A stretch of 15,358 nucleotides of DNA from Clostridia bacterium. Its GTDB lineage: Bacteria; Bacillota_A; Clostridia; Oscillospirales; CAG-272. The position numbers were made by a program, and so were the translations under genes. The stretch covers positions 1-15,358 of the forward strand of contig JAFTRQ010000144.1 in NCBI GenBank assembly GCA_017462125.1. The letters are read 5' to 3'. The notes under the pieces were generated by a model, which worked only from the letters and a program-made list of their open reading frames with translations, had not been told where the DNA came from and searched no databases. Positions 6,468 to 12,772 of the stretch are shown here, one piece after another (positions within the stretch are counted from its first letter, which is position 1; the number at the start of each line of letters is the position of its first letter).

Positions 6468-8009
6468 ATGAACAAAGATAAAAAGATCGCATCTGTCGAT
6501 CTGTCTCTTGCGGCGGAGGCATTGACCCGCTACAAAAGACAGAAGGCAGAACTTGAGAAGCGGCTTGCCTGTGAGGAGGAGATCTGGCGCGCGGTTTATG
6601 CGGGCGGAGAATCCTCATCCTGGATATTCAACAGTATCGTAAACAAGCACGCCGACGTGATCGACAGCATTCCGACCTGCGTATGCCTGCCTCGTGAAAA
6701 GGACGACGAGGCAGACGCGGAGATGCTGTCAAAGATCATACTCGTTATCAGCCAGCGCTGTAATTTTGAGCAGACCTATTCGGACGGTGCTTGGAGCAAG
6801 CTGAAGCACGGAACGGCTGTGTACGGAGTTTTTTGGAACAACGCTATGGAGCAGGGCTTGGGAGACGTCGACATCCGTGAGATCGGTTTGGGAGATATCT
6901 TCTGGGATATGGAGGTCAACGACGTACAGAGCAGTAAAAATTTCTTTATTGTGGCGCCGATCGACATTGACGAGGCGGAGGCGAGGTATCCTCACTTCAA
7001 GTATTCCGAGTGCAGAGAAGCGGATCTTCGCTTGATTTCAAGCCTTGGCGCAAAGGTGGGTGGAGGAAAGGCGCTTGCGGTGGATTGGTATTATAAAAAG
7101 TACCGTGAGGATGGCGCGTGCCTGCTTCATTACTGCAAATTTGTCGGTAATTGTATTCTCTACAGCTCGGAGGCGGATCCTGCCTGTGTTGACGGCTGGT
7201 ATAAGCATGGGCAGTACCCCGTGGTGTTCGACAGGATGTATCCTACCGAAAACGCTTGCGGCTTCGGCTTGATCTCGATCGCGTCAAACGCGCAGAAATA
7301 TATCAACCGTCTTGACAGCAATATGCTGGAATACACCGATTGGGCTTCTCGCGTCCGCTTTTGGGCGAAACGAAGCCTTGGGGTCAACGAAAAGGAATTC
7401 TTGGATATTGACCGCAGCATCGTAGAAGTAGAGGGCGATATCGACGAGGAAAAGCTCCGTCAGATCGAGATCAATCCCATCGACGACAGCATTATCGACA
7501 TCAAGCGCTTGAAGATCGACGAGCTGAAGGAGATCACGGGCTCACGTGACGTATCGCAGGGCGGCATCAGCGGCGGTGTAACCGCGGCGTCTGCCATCAA
7601 CATTCTGCGTGAAGCAGGCGCAAAGTCCTCCCGTGACGGCATAGAGGAATCCTATAGAGCTTATATCAAGCTGATCTCGCTCGTTATCGAGCTGATCCGT
7701 CAGTTTTACGATGAAGCTCGCGTGTTCCGTGTCGTAGGCAAGGATGGGCAGGCGGAATATCTGACCTATTCGGGAAAGAGGCTACGCGGAGAAGATATGG
7801 GAAGACAGCCCTTCTTTGATATTGAGATCAACGCGATCAAGAAATCTCCCACCGAGGCACAGCAGAAGAATCAATTCGCTAAGGAGCTTTACGACAGCGG
7901 CGCGTTCAAGCCCGAGAACGTAAAGGAGACACTTCTGATGCTGGAGCTGATGGATTTTGAGGGCGTGGACAATCTGAAGGTGTCGTTGCGTTCCGAATAC
8001 AACTCTTAA
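6468..8009 (+). CDS. Phage portal protein
   Basis: Dodecameric ring at the capsid vertex through which DNA enters and to which a tail would attach. Called from position directly after the terminase, from length (513 residues), and from features of clostridial portals of the N4-gp56 group: a helical N-terminus, W-I-F-N-S-I-V-N-K-H-A-D-V-I-D early on, HGTAVYGVFWN (strand-loop), GLGDIFWDMEVNDVQSS, and a C-terminal part with GGVTAASAINILREAGAKSSRD typical of portals. GAAAGGA lies 6-7 bases before the ATG. No truncation is visible. Function is by family; I cannot assign residues of the tunnel loop. Confidence 0.9.
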   Translation: MNKDKKIASVDLSLAAEALTRYKRQKAELEKRLACEEEIWRAVYAGGESSSWIFNSIVNKHADVIDSIPTCVCLPREKDDEADAEMLSKIILVISQRCNFEQTYSDGAWSKLKHGTAVYGVFWNNAMEQGLGDVDIREIGLGDIFWDMEVNDVQSSKNFFIVAPIDIDEAEARYPHFKYSECREADLRLISSLGAKVGGGKALAVDWYYKKYREDGACLLHYCKFVGNCILYSSEADPACVDGWYKHGQYPVVFDRMYPTENACGFGLISIASNAQKYINRLDSNMLEYTDWASRVRFWAKRSLGVNEKEFLDIDRSIVEVEGDIDEEKLRQIEINPIDDSIIDIKRLKIDELKEITGSRDVSQGGISGGVTAASAINILREAGAKSSRDGIEESYRAYIKLISLVIELIRQFYDEARVFRVVGKDGQAEYLTYSGKRLRGEDMGRQPFFDIEINAIKKSPTEAQQKNQFAKELYDSGAFKPENVKETLLMLELMDFEGVDNLKVSLRSEYNS

Positions 8010-8055
8010 ATTTGCTTATATCACGCTTCAAGGCTTTATATTCAGGAAGGACAGA

Positions 8056-8388
8056 ATGATAGAGGCAGATTTTTTCAGAGAAGAGAAGGGGATACGCTTA
8101 AGGCTTACAGGCCACGCCAATTACGTCGCAGACGGTGACGACATTGTCTGCGCCGCGGTATCCGGCATATTCTATGCCCTGGTCGGATATCTTGCGAACA
8201 CATATCAAGAGGGCTTGATCATACGTTCGATCGAGACCGGAAGGGGAGACGTTACCTGCTCGGAGGCGGGGGAGGAGGCGATGAAGCTTGCCTGTATCGG
8301 GCTTTTGCAGATCGCGCTCACGTACCCCGGATGTCTTCTGGTACGGAATAGTGTGTTCCCTTGGAAAATAAAGGGCTCGGTCGAATAA
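8056..8388 (+). CDS. prp: Prp-type cysteine protease in the head operon
   Basis: 110-residue member of the ribosomal-processing cysteine protease family (Prp, formerly YsxB). The family removes the N-terminus of ribosomal protein L27 in Bacillota; in Staphylococcus aureus the host enzyme also trims the capsid and scaffold of phage 80alpha. Seen: catalytic H20 in TGHANYVADGDDIVCAAVS and catalytic C32 twelve residues later, the fixed family spacing. The usual host prp lies between rplU and rpmA; here it is between portal and scaffold, so it is most likely the phage maturation protease. The capsid in this operon begins with an L27-like NLQLF motif. AGGAAGGA is just upstream of the ATG. A different role, in host ribosome processing, cannot be excluded. 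Confidence 0.9.
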   Translation: MIEADFFREEKGIRLRLTGHANYVADGDDIVCAAVSGIFYALVGYLANTYQEGLIIRSIETGRGDVTCSEAGEEAMKLACIGLLQIALTYPGCLLVRNSVFPWKIKGSVE

Positions 8389-8419
8389 CGCCAAGTGGCA
8401 GAAGGGTTACGTTTACATT

Positions 8420-8962
8420 ATGGATGAAAACAGAACAAGTGTTGAAGACAGCGCAGAGGGTACTGTCGAAGCGGTGACGGCAACCGTGAATGAAGAGTCG
8501 GAGGAATATTTTGAAGAGCCTTTGTCCGATGAGACAGAGGACGATATTGCTCCTCGGGTGAGCGAGCGGGACGAATATGACAGGCTGATCAAGACGCGAT
8601 TCAAGGCGCTTTACGCCGCGGATACGCAGAAGATGATCAACCGTCGCTTCCGCAAATACAAGGTTCTTGAGGAGAGATACAGGATCATGGAGGAGGTCCT
8701 TGCGCAAAAGGAGGCAAGGATCGCGGAAACAGAGCAGAAAATCGCGGAATTTGACGCTATGCTGCGTGACGAGCTTGCGAGGGCTGTCAAGGAGACCGAG
8801 GAGAGGATCCTCAATCAGGTGAAGGCAAGACAGCTTCGTCCTGCGGAGAACGCTGTTGCGGATCGCAGGGCAAGGGCAGGCTTTGACGTTACACAGCTTA
8901 CGAAAACCGAAAGAGCCCGACTTGCAAAGCGGGCGGCTGACGGCGAGCGGATCAAGTTCTGA
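8420..8962 (+). CDS. Putative capsid scaffolding protein
   Basis: 180 residues, highly charged. The first 45 are acidic and of low complexity (EESEEYFEEPLSDETEDD), residues about 55-140 are a long helical and probably coiled-coil stretch (EERYRIMEEVLAQKEARIAE, then IAEFDAMLRDELARAVKETE), and the end is basic (ERARLAKRAADGERIKF), the part that in known scaffolds binds capsid. It sits between protease and capsid, the standard scaffold position. No NLQ-type Prp site is seen. The ribosome binding site is weak (GAAGGG about 14 bases upstream). Sequence is not conserved in this class, so the call rests on position and composition. Confidence 0.75.
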   Translation: MDENRTSVEDSAEGTVEAVTATVNEESEEYFEEPLSDETEDDIAPRVSERDEYDRLIKTRFKALYAADTQKMINRRFRKYKVLEERYRIMEEVLAQKEARIAETEQKIAEFDAMLRDELARAVKETEERILNQVKARQLRPAENAVADRRARAGFDVTQLTKTERARLAKRAADGERIKF

Positions 8963-9014
8963 CGGCAAGTGTGCTGCAATTGAATTTATTTTACAAATGA
9001 AAGGATATGATATT

Positions 9015-10304
9015 ATGACAAATCTTACAACGATCAAGACAAATCTTCAGCTTTTCGGAGCAGGTGAAAAGGTGCTTGGCACCGAGGGCGAGATCAACAC
9101 CGCAAACGGTAACGAAACAAAATATGCGCAGGGTGAGGGGCTTTCTCCCGAAATGCGCACCTATTACGCAGATTATCTCATCGACAACGCAGAGCCCGCT
9201 CTTGTGCACGATCGCTTTGCACAGAAGCACACCATTCCCACAGGCGGCGGCAAGTCGGTTCAGTTCCGCAAGTACGATCCGCTGCCCAAGCTGACCGATC
9301 CCATTGCCGAGGGAATCACTCCCACGGGTCAGACCATCAATATGGGCATTGTGAACGCGACCGTCGCGCAGTACGGCGGCTACGTTGAGATGACCGACCT
9401 GCTTCTGATGACAGCCATCGACAACAACCTTTGCATGGCGACCAAGCTTCTCGGCTCTCAGGCGGGCAGAACCCTTGATACTATCTCCCGTGAGGTGCTT
9501 GTCGGCGGTACCAACGTGCAGTACGCGGAGGGTCAGGTCAGCTCCCGTTCTCAGCTTACAGGCGGCAAGGAGGAGGGCAACCATTATCTCACCGTTGACG
9601 CGATCCGCAAGGCGGTCAGATTCCTCAAGAATCAAAACGCGGAGAAGATCGACGGCGCGTACGTGGCGATCATTCATCCCGACTGCGCGTACGATCTGAT
9701 GAGCGACCCCAATTGGAAGTATCCTCATCAGTATTCCGATCCTTCCGCGATCTTTGAGGGCGAGATCGGTAAGCTTGAGGGCGTGCGCTTTATCGAGAGC
9801 ACCGAGGCAAAGGTCTTCCACGCAGAGGACCTTGCGGAAAATATGAGAACGCTTACCGTCAGCACCGCCGCGAACGGCAGCGCTACGGTTTCCTTCAAGA
9901 GCGACGCTGTGGTAGCGGATGGCGCGCTTGTTGGCAGAGAGGTGATCATCGGCGGCAAGAAGTATTACGTTTCCGCAAACACTACCGCAAGCATGACGCT
10001 TTGCACCGACAGCACAAAGGCTACAGCGGCAAGCGTGACCTGCTCCGCAAACGAGGTGATCTATCCCGGTGAGGCGGGTGCTGAGGGTACTGACGTTTAT
10101 GCAACGCTCATCTTCGGTGAGAACGCGTACGGTACCACCGCGCTTGCAGACGGCGGTCTTGAGCACATCGTCAAGCAGCTTGGCAGCGCAGGCTCCTCCG
10201 ATCCTCTCAATCAAAGAGCGACCGTGGGCTGGAAGGCGACTAAGGTCACCGTTCGTCTCGTTGAGGCGTTTATGATCCGTATCGAGACCGCGGCGTCGGT
10301 ATAA
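9015..10304 (+). CDS. Major capsid protein, N4-gp56 family
   Basis: Forms the icosahedral shell. The 429-residue protein shows the family pattern: YYADYLIDNAEPALVHDRFA (50-69), IPTGGGKSVQFRKYDPL (74-90), LTDPIAEGITPTG (93-105), VAQYGGYVEMTDLL (117-130), and a C-terminal part with STEAKVFHAED and VRLVEAFMIRIE. Residues about 276-352 (Thr/Ser/Ala-rich, beta-like, VSTAANGSATVSF ... KKYYVS) interrupt the usual order and look like an inserted surface domain. The N-terminus, TIKTNLQLFGAG, resembles the start of L27 and of 80alpha capsid, which Prp cuts after LQxF; cleavage after F14 is predicted. I chose ATG 9015 (AAAGGA 9 bases upstream); the frame is open to 8856 but that part overlaps the scaffold gene. 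Confidence 0.92.
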   Translation: MTNLTTIKTNLQLFGAGEKVLGTEGEINTANGNETKYAQGEGLSPEMRTYYADYLIDNAEPALVHDRFAQKHTIPTGGGKSVQFRKYDPLPKLTDPIAEGITPTGQTINMGIVNATVAQYGGYVEMTDLLLMTAIDNNLCMATKLLGSQAGRTLDTISREVLVGGTNVQYAEGQVSSRSQLTGGKEEGNHYLTVDAIRKAVRFLKNQNAEKIDGAYVAIIHPDCAYDLMSDPNWKYPHQYSDPSAIFEGEIGKLEGVRFIESTEAKVFHAEDLAENMRTLTVSTAANGSATVSFKSDAVVADGALVGREVIIGGKKYYVSANTTASMTLCTDSTKATAASVTCSANEVIYPGEAGAEGTDVYATLIFGENAYGTTALADGGLEHIVKQLGSAGSSDPLNQRATVGWKATKVTVRLVEAFMIRIETAASV

Positions 10305-10560
10305 GATGCGGGGAGGGAGGCGCTTTTGGGGAACTTTTGAAAAAGTTTCCCAAACCCCTCAAAACCTTCAAAAAATGAATGCATACAAGACGGCTTGAGC
10401 TTTGAAGAAAAAGCGTCCTTCATTGAAGCCTTTTAGTATATATTAAGTCAACAAAATAAATAAGCTTCTCCCAAAAACCAATTATTCAAAGGCTTTTGGA
10501 GGGAGCGCGAGGGAACCTTTGTCGAAAAGGTTCCCTCGTAACAAGAAAGGAATTATCAAT
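10305..10560. repeat. Structured non-coding gap with two strong hairpins
   Basis: No gene is seen in these 256 bases. Hairpin 1: 10325-10338 pairs with 10341-10354 (TTTGGGGAACTTTT against AAAAGTTTCCCAAA) around a 2-base loop. Hairpin 2: 10508-10520 pairs perfectly over 13 bp with 10526-10538 (CGAGGGAACCTTT / AAAGGTTCCCTCG), loop GTCGA. A weaker inverted pair (TCTCCCAAAAACC near 10466 and GGCTTTTGGAGGGA near 10491) lies between. Neither strong hairpin is followed by a good T-tract, so a simple terminator is unlikely. Hairpins of this GGAAC-TTT type recur in clostridial genomes, suggesting a small inserted repeat element, or mRNA stabilisers that raise capsid expression. Confidence 0.55.
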
Positions 10561-10929
10561 ATGTCAAAAATAAACGAAACGATTGCCGCGATCAAGGTGG
10601 AATACGAGCAGAGACTTGCAGAAAAGGAGGCGGAGAATGCCATCCTTCGCGGAGAGAAGAAGCTTGCCGAGGAGAAGGCAAGGGCTGCGGCAAGGGAATA
10701 TGAAAGCTATCTCAACGAATACATTTCGGTGAAGCTTTTCAAGGACAACGACCGCTACAAGGACGACGTTTACGTTGCCGTGAACGGTCAGAACTGCGTG
10801 ATCAAGCGCGGTGAATGGGTGAAGATCAAGCGCAAATTCGCGCTGGTGCTTGACGCCTCCGAGATACAGGATATGAAGACGGCGGAATTTATCGAGCGGG
10901 AGCAGAAGAAGTTTGCCGACGGGAATTGA
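10561..10929 (+). CDS. Small coiled-coil phage protein following the capsid
   Basis: 122 residues. Residues about 5-50 form a charged coiled coil (EYEQRLAEKEAENAILRGEK), followed by a conserved strand-rich block: ISVKLFKDNDRYKDDVYVAV, then NGQNCVIKRGEWVKI. Clostridial prophages often encode this block right after an N4-gp56 capsid; exact role unknown, perhaps a head accessory or capsid-binding protein. AAAGGA lies about 9 bases before ATG 10561; the frame is open from 10519 but has no site there. The TGA stop overlaps the -35 of the promoter at 10926-10954. A decayed copy of its 3' end (IEREQK...DG) reappears at 13153-13218, on the far side of the toxin/immunity module. Confidence 0.78.
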   Translation: MSKINETIAAIKVEYEQRLAEKEAENAILRGEKKLAEEKARAAAREYESYLNEYISVKLFKDNDRYKDDVYVAVNGQNCVIKRGEWVKIKRKFALVLDASEIQDMKTAEFIEREQKKFADGN

Positions 10930-10954
10930 CAAGCGGATGAAAAAACTGTATAAT
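10926..10954 (+). promoter_or_regulatory. Perfect sigma-A promoter abutting the toxin ribosome binding site
   Basis: TTGACA (10926-10931), a 17-base spacer, TATAAT (10949-10954): 12 of 12 consensus bases with ideal spacing. The -35 overlaps the stop of the coiled-coil gene. AGGAGG (10955-10960) follows the -10 directly and the toxin ATG is at 10969, so transcription beginning at the usual distance (about 10961) would leave the AGGAGG out of the mRNA. The promoter should still serve the downstream immunity genes. No operator palindrome is seen here, so it may be constitutive. Confidence 0.75.
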
Positions 10955-10968
10955 AGGAGGTGCAGGGG

Positions 10969-11259
10969 ATGGGAAACAATGGGCAAGCTGACAGATTTCC
11001 CGACAAATATCTATTTGGCGACAGTGTGAAATGGAAGAATTGGATGTCTGAACTTCTTTTAACAACCTGCAAAACCTGCAGAGCAAATCACGGTAAGATC
11101 TATCCCATCGATGCAGAGGAGCATTTGCCGATACACGTGAATGGGAAATGTGAAATGGTACCAATGAGAACACAGGCAGCAGGAACCGCCACCGATATGG
11201 GAAAGGATGGCGTGGATGCATATTTATTGGAACACGGAGAGTTGCCGGGTATTATCTAA
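10969..11259 (+). CDS. MuF-like Cys domain joined to the start of a barnase-type RNase (frame ends early)
   Basis: 96-residue frame. Residues 34-66 (C34-K-T-C37-R-A-N-H41-G-K-I-Y ... H52 ... H56 ... C61-E-M-V-P) match the C-terminal Cys/His element of phage Mu gpF / SPP1 gp7 minor head proteins. Residues 71-94 (AGTATDMGKDGVDAYLLEHG, then ELPG) match the region just before and including the first helix of barnase (DGVADYLQTYHKLPD). The frame then reads Ile-Ile-stop, while the rest of barnase continues in the -1 frame. The 200 or more residues that usually precede the Cys element in MuF proteins are absent, so only a short leader remains. Start ATG 10969 has AGGAGG 8 bases upstream. As it stands the product has no catalytic centre. 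Phage MuF proteins fused to toxins are an established class; this copy appears broken. Confidence 0.75.
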   Translation: MGNNGQADRFPDKYLFGDSVKWKNWMSELLLTTCKTCRANHGKIYPIDAEEHLPIHVNGKCEMVPMRTQAAGTATDMGKDGVDAYLLEHGELPGII

Positions 11260-11519
11260 CAAAAAAAGATGCAGAATTAAATGGATGGAGAGCTCCTAAA
11301 GGTAACTTAGGAACAGTTTTGCCTGGTAGAATGATAGGCGGCGATGTGTTTTACAACGATAAAAACAAATTGCCAGATGCGGTGGGAAGAGTATGGTATG
11401 AAGCGGATTTCAATTATGTATCCGGATGGAGAAATGATTATAGAGTGCTATATTCAAATGATGGATTAATATTTATTACTTATGATCATTATAAAACTTT
11501 TTATGAGTTGCTTAGTTGA
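11247..11519 (+). pseudogene. Barnase-type ribonuclease domain, separated from its start by a one-base frameshift
   Basis: Read from GGG at 11247, this frame gives a gapless match to Bacillus barnase from residue 22 to the end (my recollection of barnase): GYYLTKKDAELNGW, KGNLGTVLPGRMIGGDVF, NKLPDAVGRVWYEADFNY, SGWRNDYRVLYSNDGLIF, TYDHYKTF. Catalytic residues are kept: K27 (TKK), D54 (GGD), E73 (YEAD), R83 (WRN), R87 (DYR), H102 (DHY). The guanine-site R59 is Asp. Re-using one G at CCGGGT (11245-11250) joins the two frames to give ELPG-YYLTK, exactly where barnase has KLPDNYITK, so loss of one G from a GGGG run is the simplest history. No start with a ribosome binding site exists within the fragment. 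If the missing G is a sequencing error, the whole gene is 10969-11519. Confidence 0.85.
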
Positions 11520-11537
11520 TTTGGAAAAGGAGAATGT

Positions 11538-11873
11538 ATGTATAAGTATAAGGAGATTTATACAATTGATTTCAGAAAAATACAATATTATGCTGATGTG
11601 CAATGTGTGATAAAGGAAGCGCTCGATTTTCCCGACTATTACGGTGAAAATTGGGATGCATTTTGGGATTGTATTGTTGATCTTGCGACCGGAAGTAAAC
11701 CTCTTAACATTGAGATAATAGGTTTAGACGTTCTTGAAAGAAAGTTTGGAGAGGATGAGTCAAGTATATTGCTCAAATGCTTGAAAAGGGCAAAGTATAG
11801 AGCTGATGGTATTTTTGCCCATTTAATGAAAATCGAGATCGTCGATGGCGACAAGAGGATAGAGATTCAATAA
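11538..11873 (+). CDS. Barstar-like RNase inhibitor (immunity protein 1)
   Basis: Cytoplasmic inhibitor that covers the active site of barnase-type RNases. 111 residues; the diagnostic segment is FPDYYGENWDAFWDC (31-45), matching barstar LPEYYGENLDALWDC, with the two key toxin-binding acids kept (D40 and D44 for barstar D35 and D39). The C-terminal half is about 20 residues longer than barstar. The position aligned with barstar E76 is R84. It starts 18 bases after the barnase stop, with AAAGGAG before the ATG, the normal toxin-immunity arrangement. It is 71 percent identical to the second copy at 12773. The gene is AT-rich compared with the head genes, as is the whole module. Intact although its toxin frame is broken. 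Confidence 0.9.
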   Translation: MYKYKEIYTIDFRKIQYYADVQCVIKEALDFPDYYGENWDAFWDCIVDLATGSKPLNIEIIGLDVLERKFGEDESSILLKCLKRAKYRADGIFAHLMKIEIVDGDKRIEIQ

Positions 11874-11890
11874 GGAGAACCGATAAAAAA

Positions 11891-11914
11891 TACACGATTG
11901 ATTTCAGAAAAATA
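11891..11914 (+). pseudogene. Fragment of a further barstar gene
   Basis: These 24 bases encode Y-T-I-D-F-R-K-I and match the start of barstar copy 1 (11559-11582) at 22 of 24 bases. There is no start codon in frame nearby and the frame does not continue as barstar. It lies between the first immunity gene and the lipoprotein, and marks a deleted or recombined third copy. Confidence 0.65.
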
Positions 11915-11935
11915 AAAATACACGGAGGGATTTTT

Positions 11936-12715
11936 ATGAACAAACAGCTTATTATATTGCTTATGGCTTGTGTACTGATGCTTTCCGGGTGCAACTTTGG
12001 AAATGAAGCTAATTCACAAACAGCAAGCGAGGTTTCTGATATTCAGATTGAAAGCAGTCACGAAACAGCAAGCGAGGTTTCTGATATTCAGGTTGAAAGC
12101 AGTCACGAAACAGCAAGTGACGATATGCAGTCCGAAGCTACAAGTGAAATTGAAACGGAATTTATTGAATACGTTACCACCGCTCCTTATGTTGATACTA
12201 TCAAATGGGACTCTTTTGAAGAACTGGATGAGTATGTGTACGCATTGGATTGGGAAAACATTTTTTCTGAAATTCCCTCCGATCATTACGAGGAATATCC
12301 GGGAGTTCATTTACACAAGAGCAGTTGTCCCGTAAAGGCAACGTTATATATTAACCGCCGTAAGGTTGAATTGGAGATTGACGACCCGAGATTGGTTCGT
12401 TTGGTTAATTTTTATCACAATTCATTGTATAATATGACGTACGCTGAGCTGCAAGGATGTGGATCTTCGTGGCTTTATTCCGAGATGCAGTCTTTTCCTG
12501 ATCGATTGGAATTGGAGTTTGAGATCGGTGCATCGAAAAATGATCCTAATAAAATCGTGCTCATAGACGGAGTGTTCTTTTGTGTTTTGGAAAGAGGACA
12601 ACCGTGCTTTTGTGGCTGCGGGCATACTTATGGTACCTGGGTATATATTCCGCTTCATGCTGAAAATATTAAATGGATAGATATTTTTGGCTTTATGACT
12701 GAAAGCAATGAATAA
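11936..12715 (+). CDS. Putative secreted lipoprotein of unknown function
   Basis: 259 residues. A lipoprotein signal peptide is clear: MNKQ, a hydrophobic stretch, and the lipobox LSGC with C19 as the lipid-bearing residue, so the protein should sit on the outer face of the membrane. Residues about 20-70 are a Ser/Glu-rich linker containing two copies of a 15-residue repeat (TASEVSDIQ-I/V-ESSHE). The rest is a globular domain I do not recognise, with SSCPVKATLYINRRKVELEI, a Cys-rich stretch (GQPCFCGCGHTYGTW) and an acidic end. GGAGG lies 8 bases upstream of the ATG. It is placed between two barstar genes and shares their AT-rich composition, so it probably arrived with the module. It could be cargo or an immunity/exclusion factor at the cell surface; neither is shown by sequence. 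Confidence 0.8.
   Translation: MNKQLIILLMACVLMLSGCNFGNEANSQTASEVSDIQIESSHETASEVSDIQVESSHETASDDMQSEATSEIETEFIEYVTTAPYVDTIKWDSFEELDEYVYALDWENIFSEIPSDHYEEYPGVHLHKSSCPVKATLYINRRKVELEIDDPRLVRLVNFYHNSLYNMTYAELQGCGSSWLYSEMQSFPDRLELEFEIGASKNDPNKIVLIDGVFFCVLERGQPCFCGCGHTYGTWVYIPLHAENIKWIDIFGFMTESNE
12021..12110 (+). repeat. 45-bp tandem duplication inside the lipoprotein gene
   Basis: 12021-12065 and 12066-12110 are adjacent copies differing at one base (A/G at 12047 and 12092), followed by a 7-base start of a third. The period of 45 keeps the frame and lengthens the linker after the lipid anchor by 15 residues. The single mismatch suggests recent duplication. Confidence 0.95.
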
Positions 12716-12728
12716 ATGAAATAGTAAG

Positions 12729-12758
12729 GGTGCCCTGTGGAAACGTGGGGCACCTGAT
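12729..12758 (+). repeat. 30-base hairpin repeat, copy A (before barstar 2)
   Basis: GGTGCCC (12729-12735) pairs with GGGCACC (12748-12754) around a 12-base loop. The whole 30 bases recur at 13115-13144 with two differences. No T-tract follows. It sits between the lipoprotein stop and the ribosome binding site (GGAGGT) of the second barstar gene. Confidence 0.8.
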
Positions 12759-12772
12759 GTCGCGGAGGTAAT

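Noticed and set aside
8856..9014. Upstream extension of the capsid frame
   Set aside because: It overlaps the scaffold gene, has no ribosome binding site, and ATG 9015 has one plus the expected NLQLF N-terminus.
8991..10214. 407-residue open frame on the minus strand across the capsid gene, and similar long antisense frames across ftsZ (383-1360 plus) and terL (5417-6307 minus)
   Set aside because: They lie opposite well-identified genes, have no recognisable domains and reflect codon bias of the sense strand.
11199..11205. GGGAAAG in the slippery-heptamer register (G-GGA-AAG), the same string used for the lambda G/GT frameshift, upstream of the barnase break
   Set aside because: A -1 shift here would replace DGVDAYLLEHGELP, which matches the first helix of barnase, with unrelated residues. 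The protein match shows that the original frame is correct up to LPG at 11245-11250, so the break is there and not at the heptamer.
12021..12110. Short direct repeats as a CRISPR
   Set aside because: The copies are adjacent without spacers, in frame within a coding gene.
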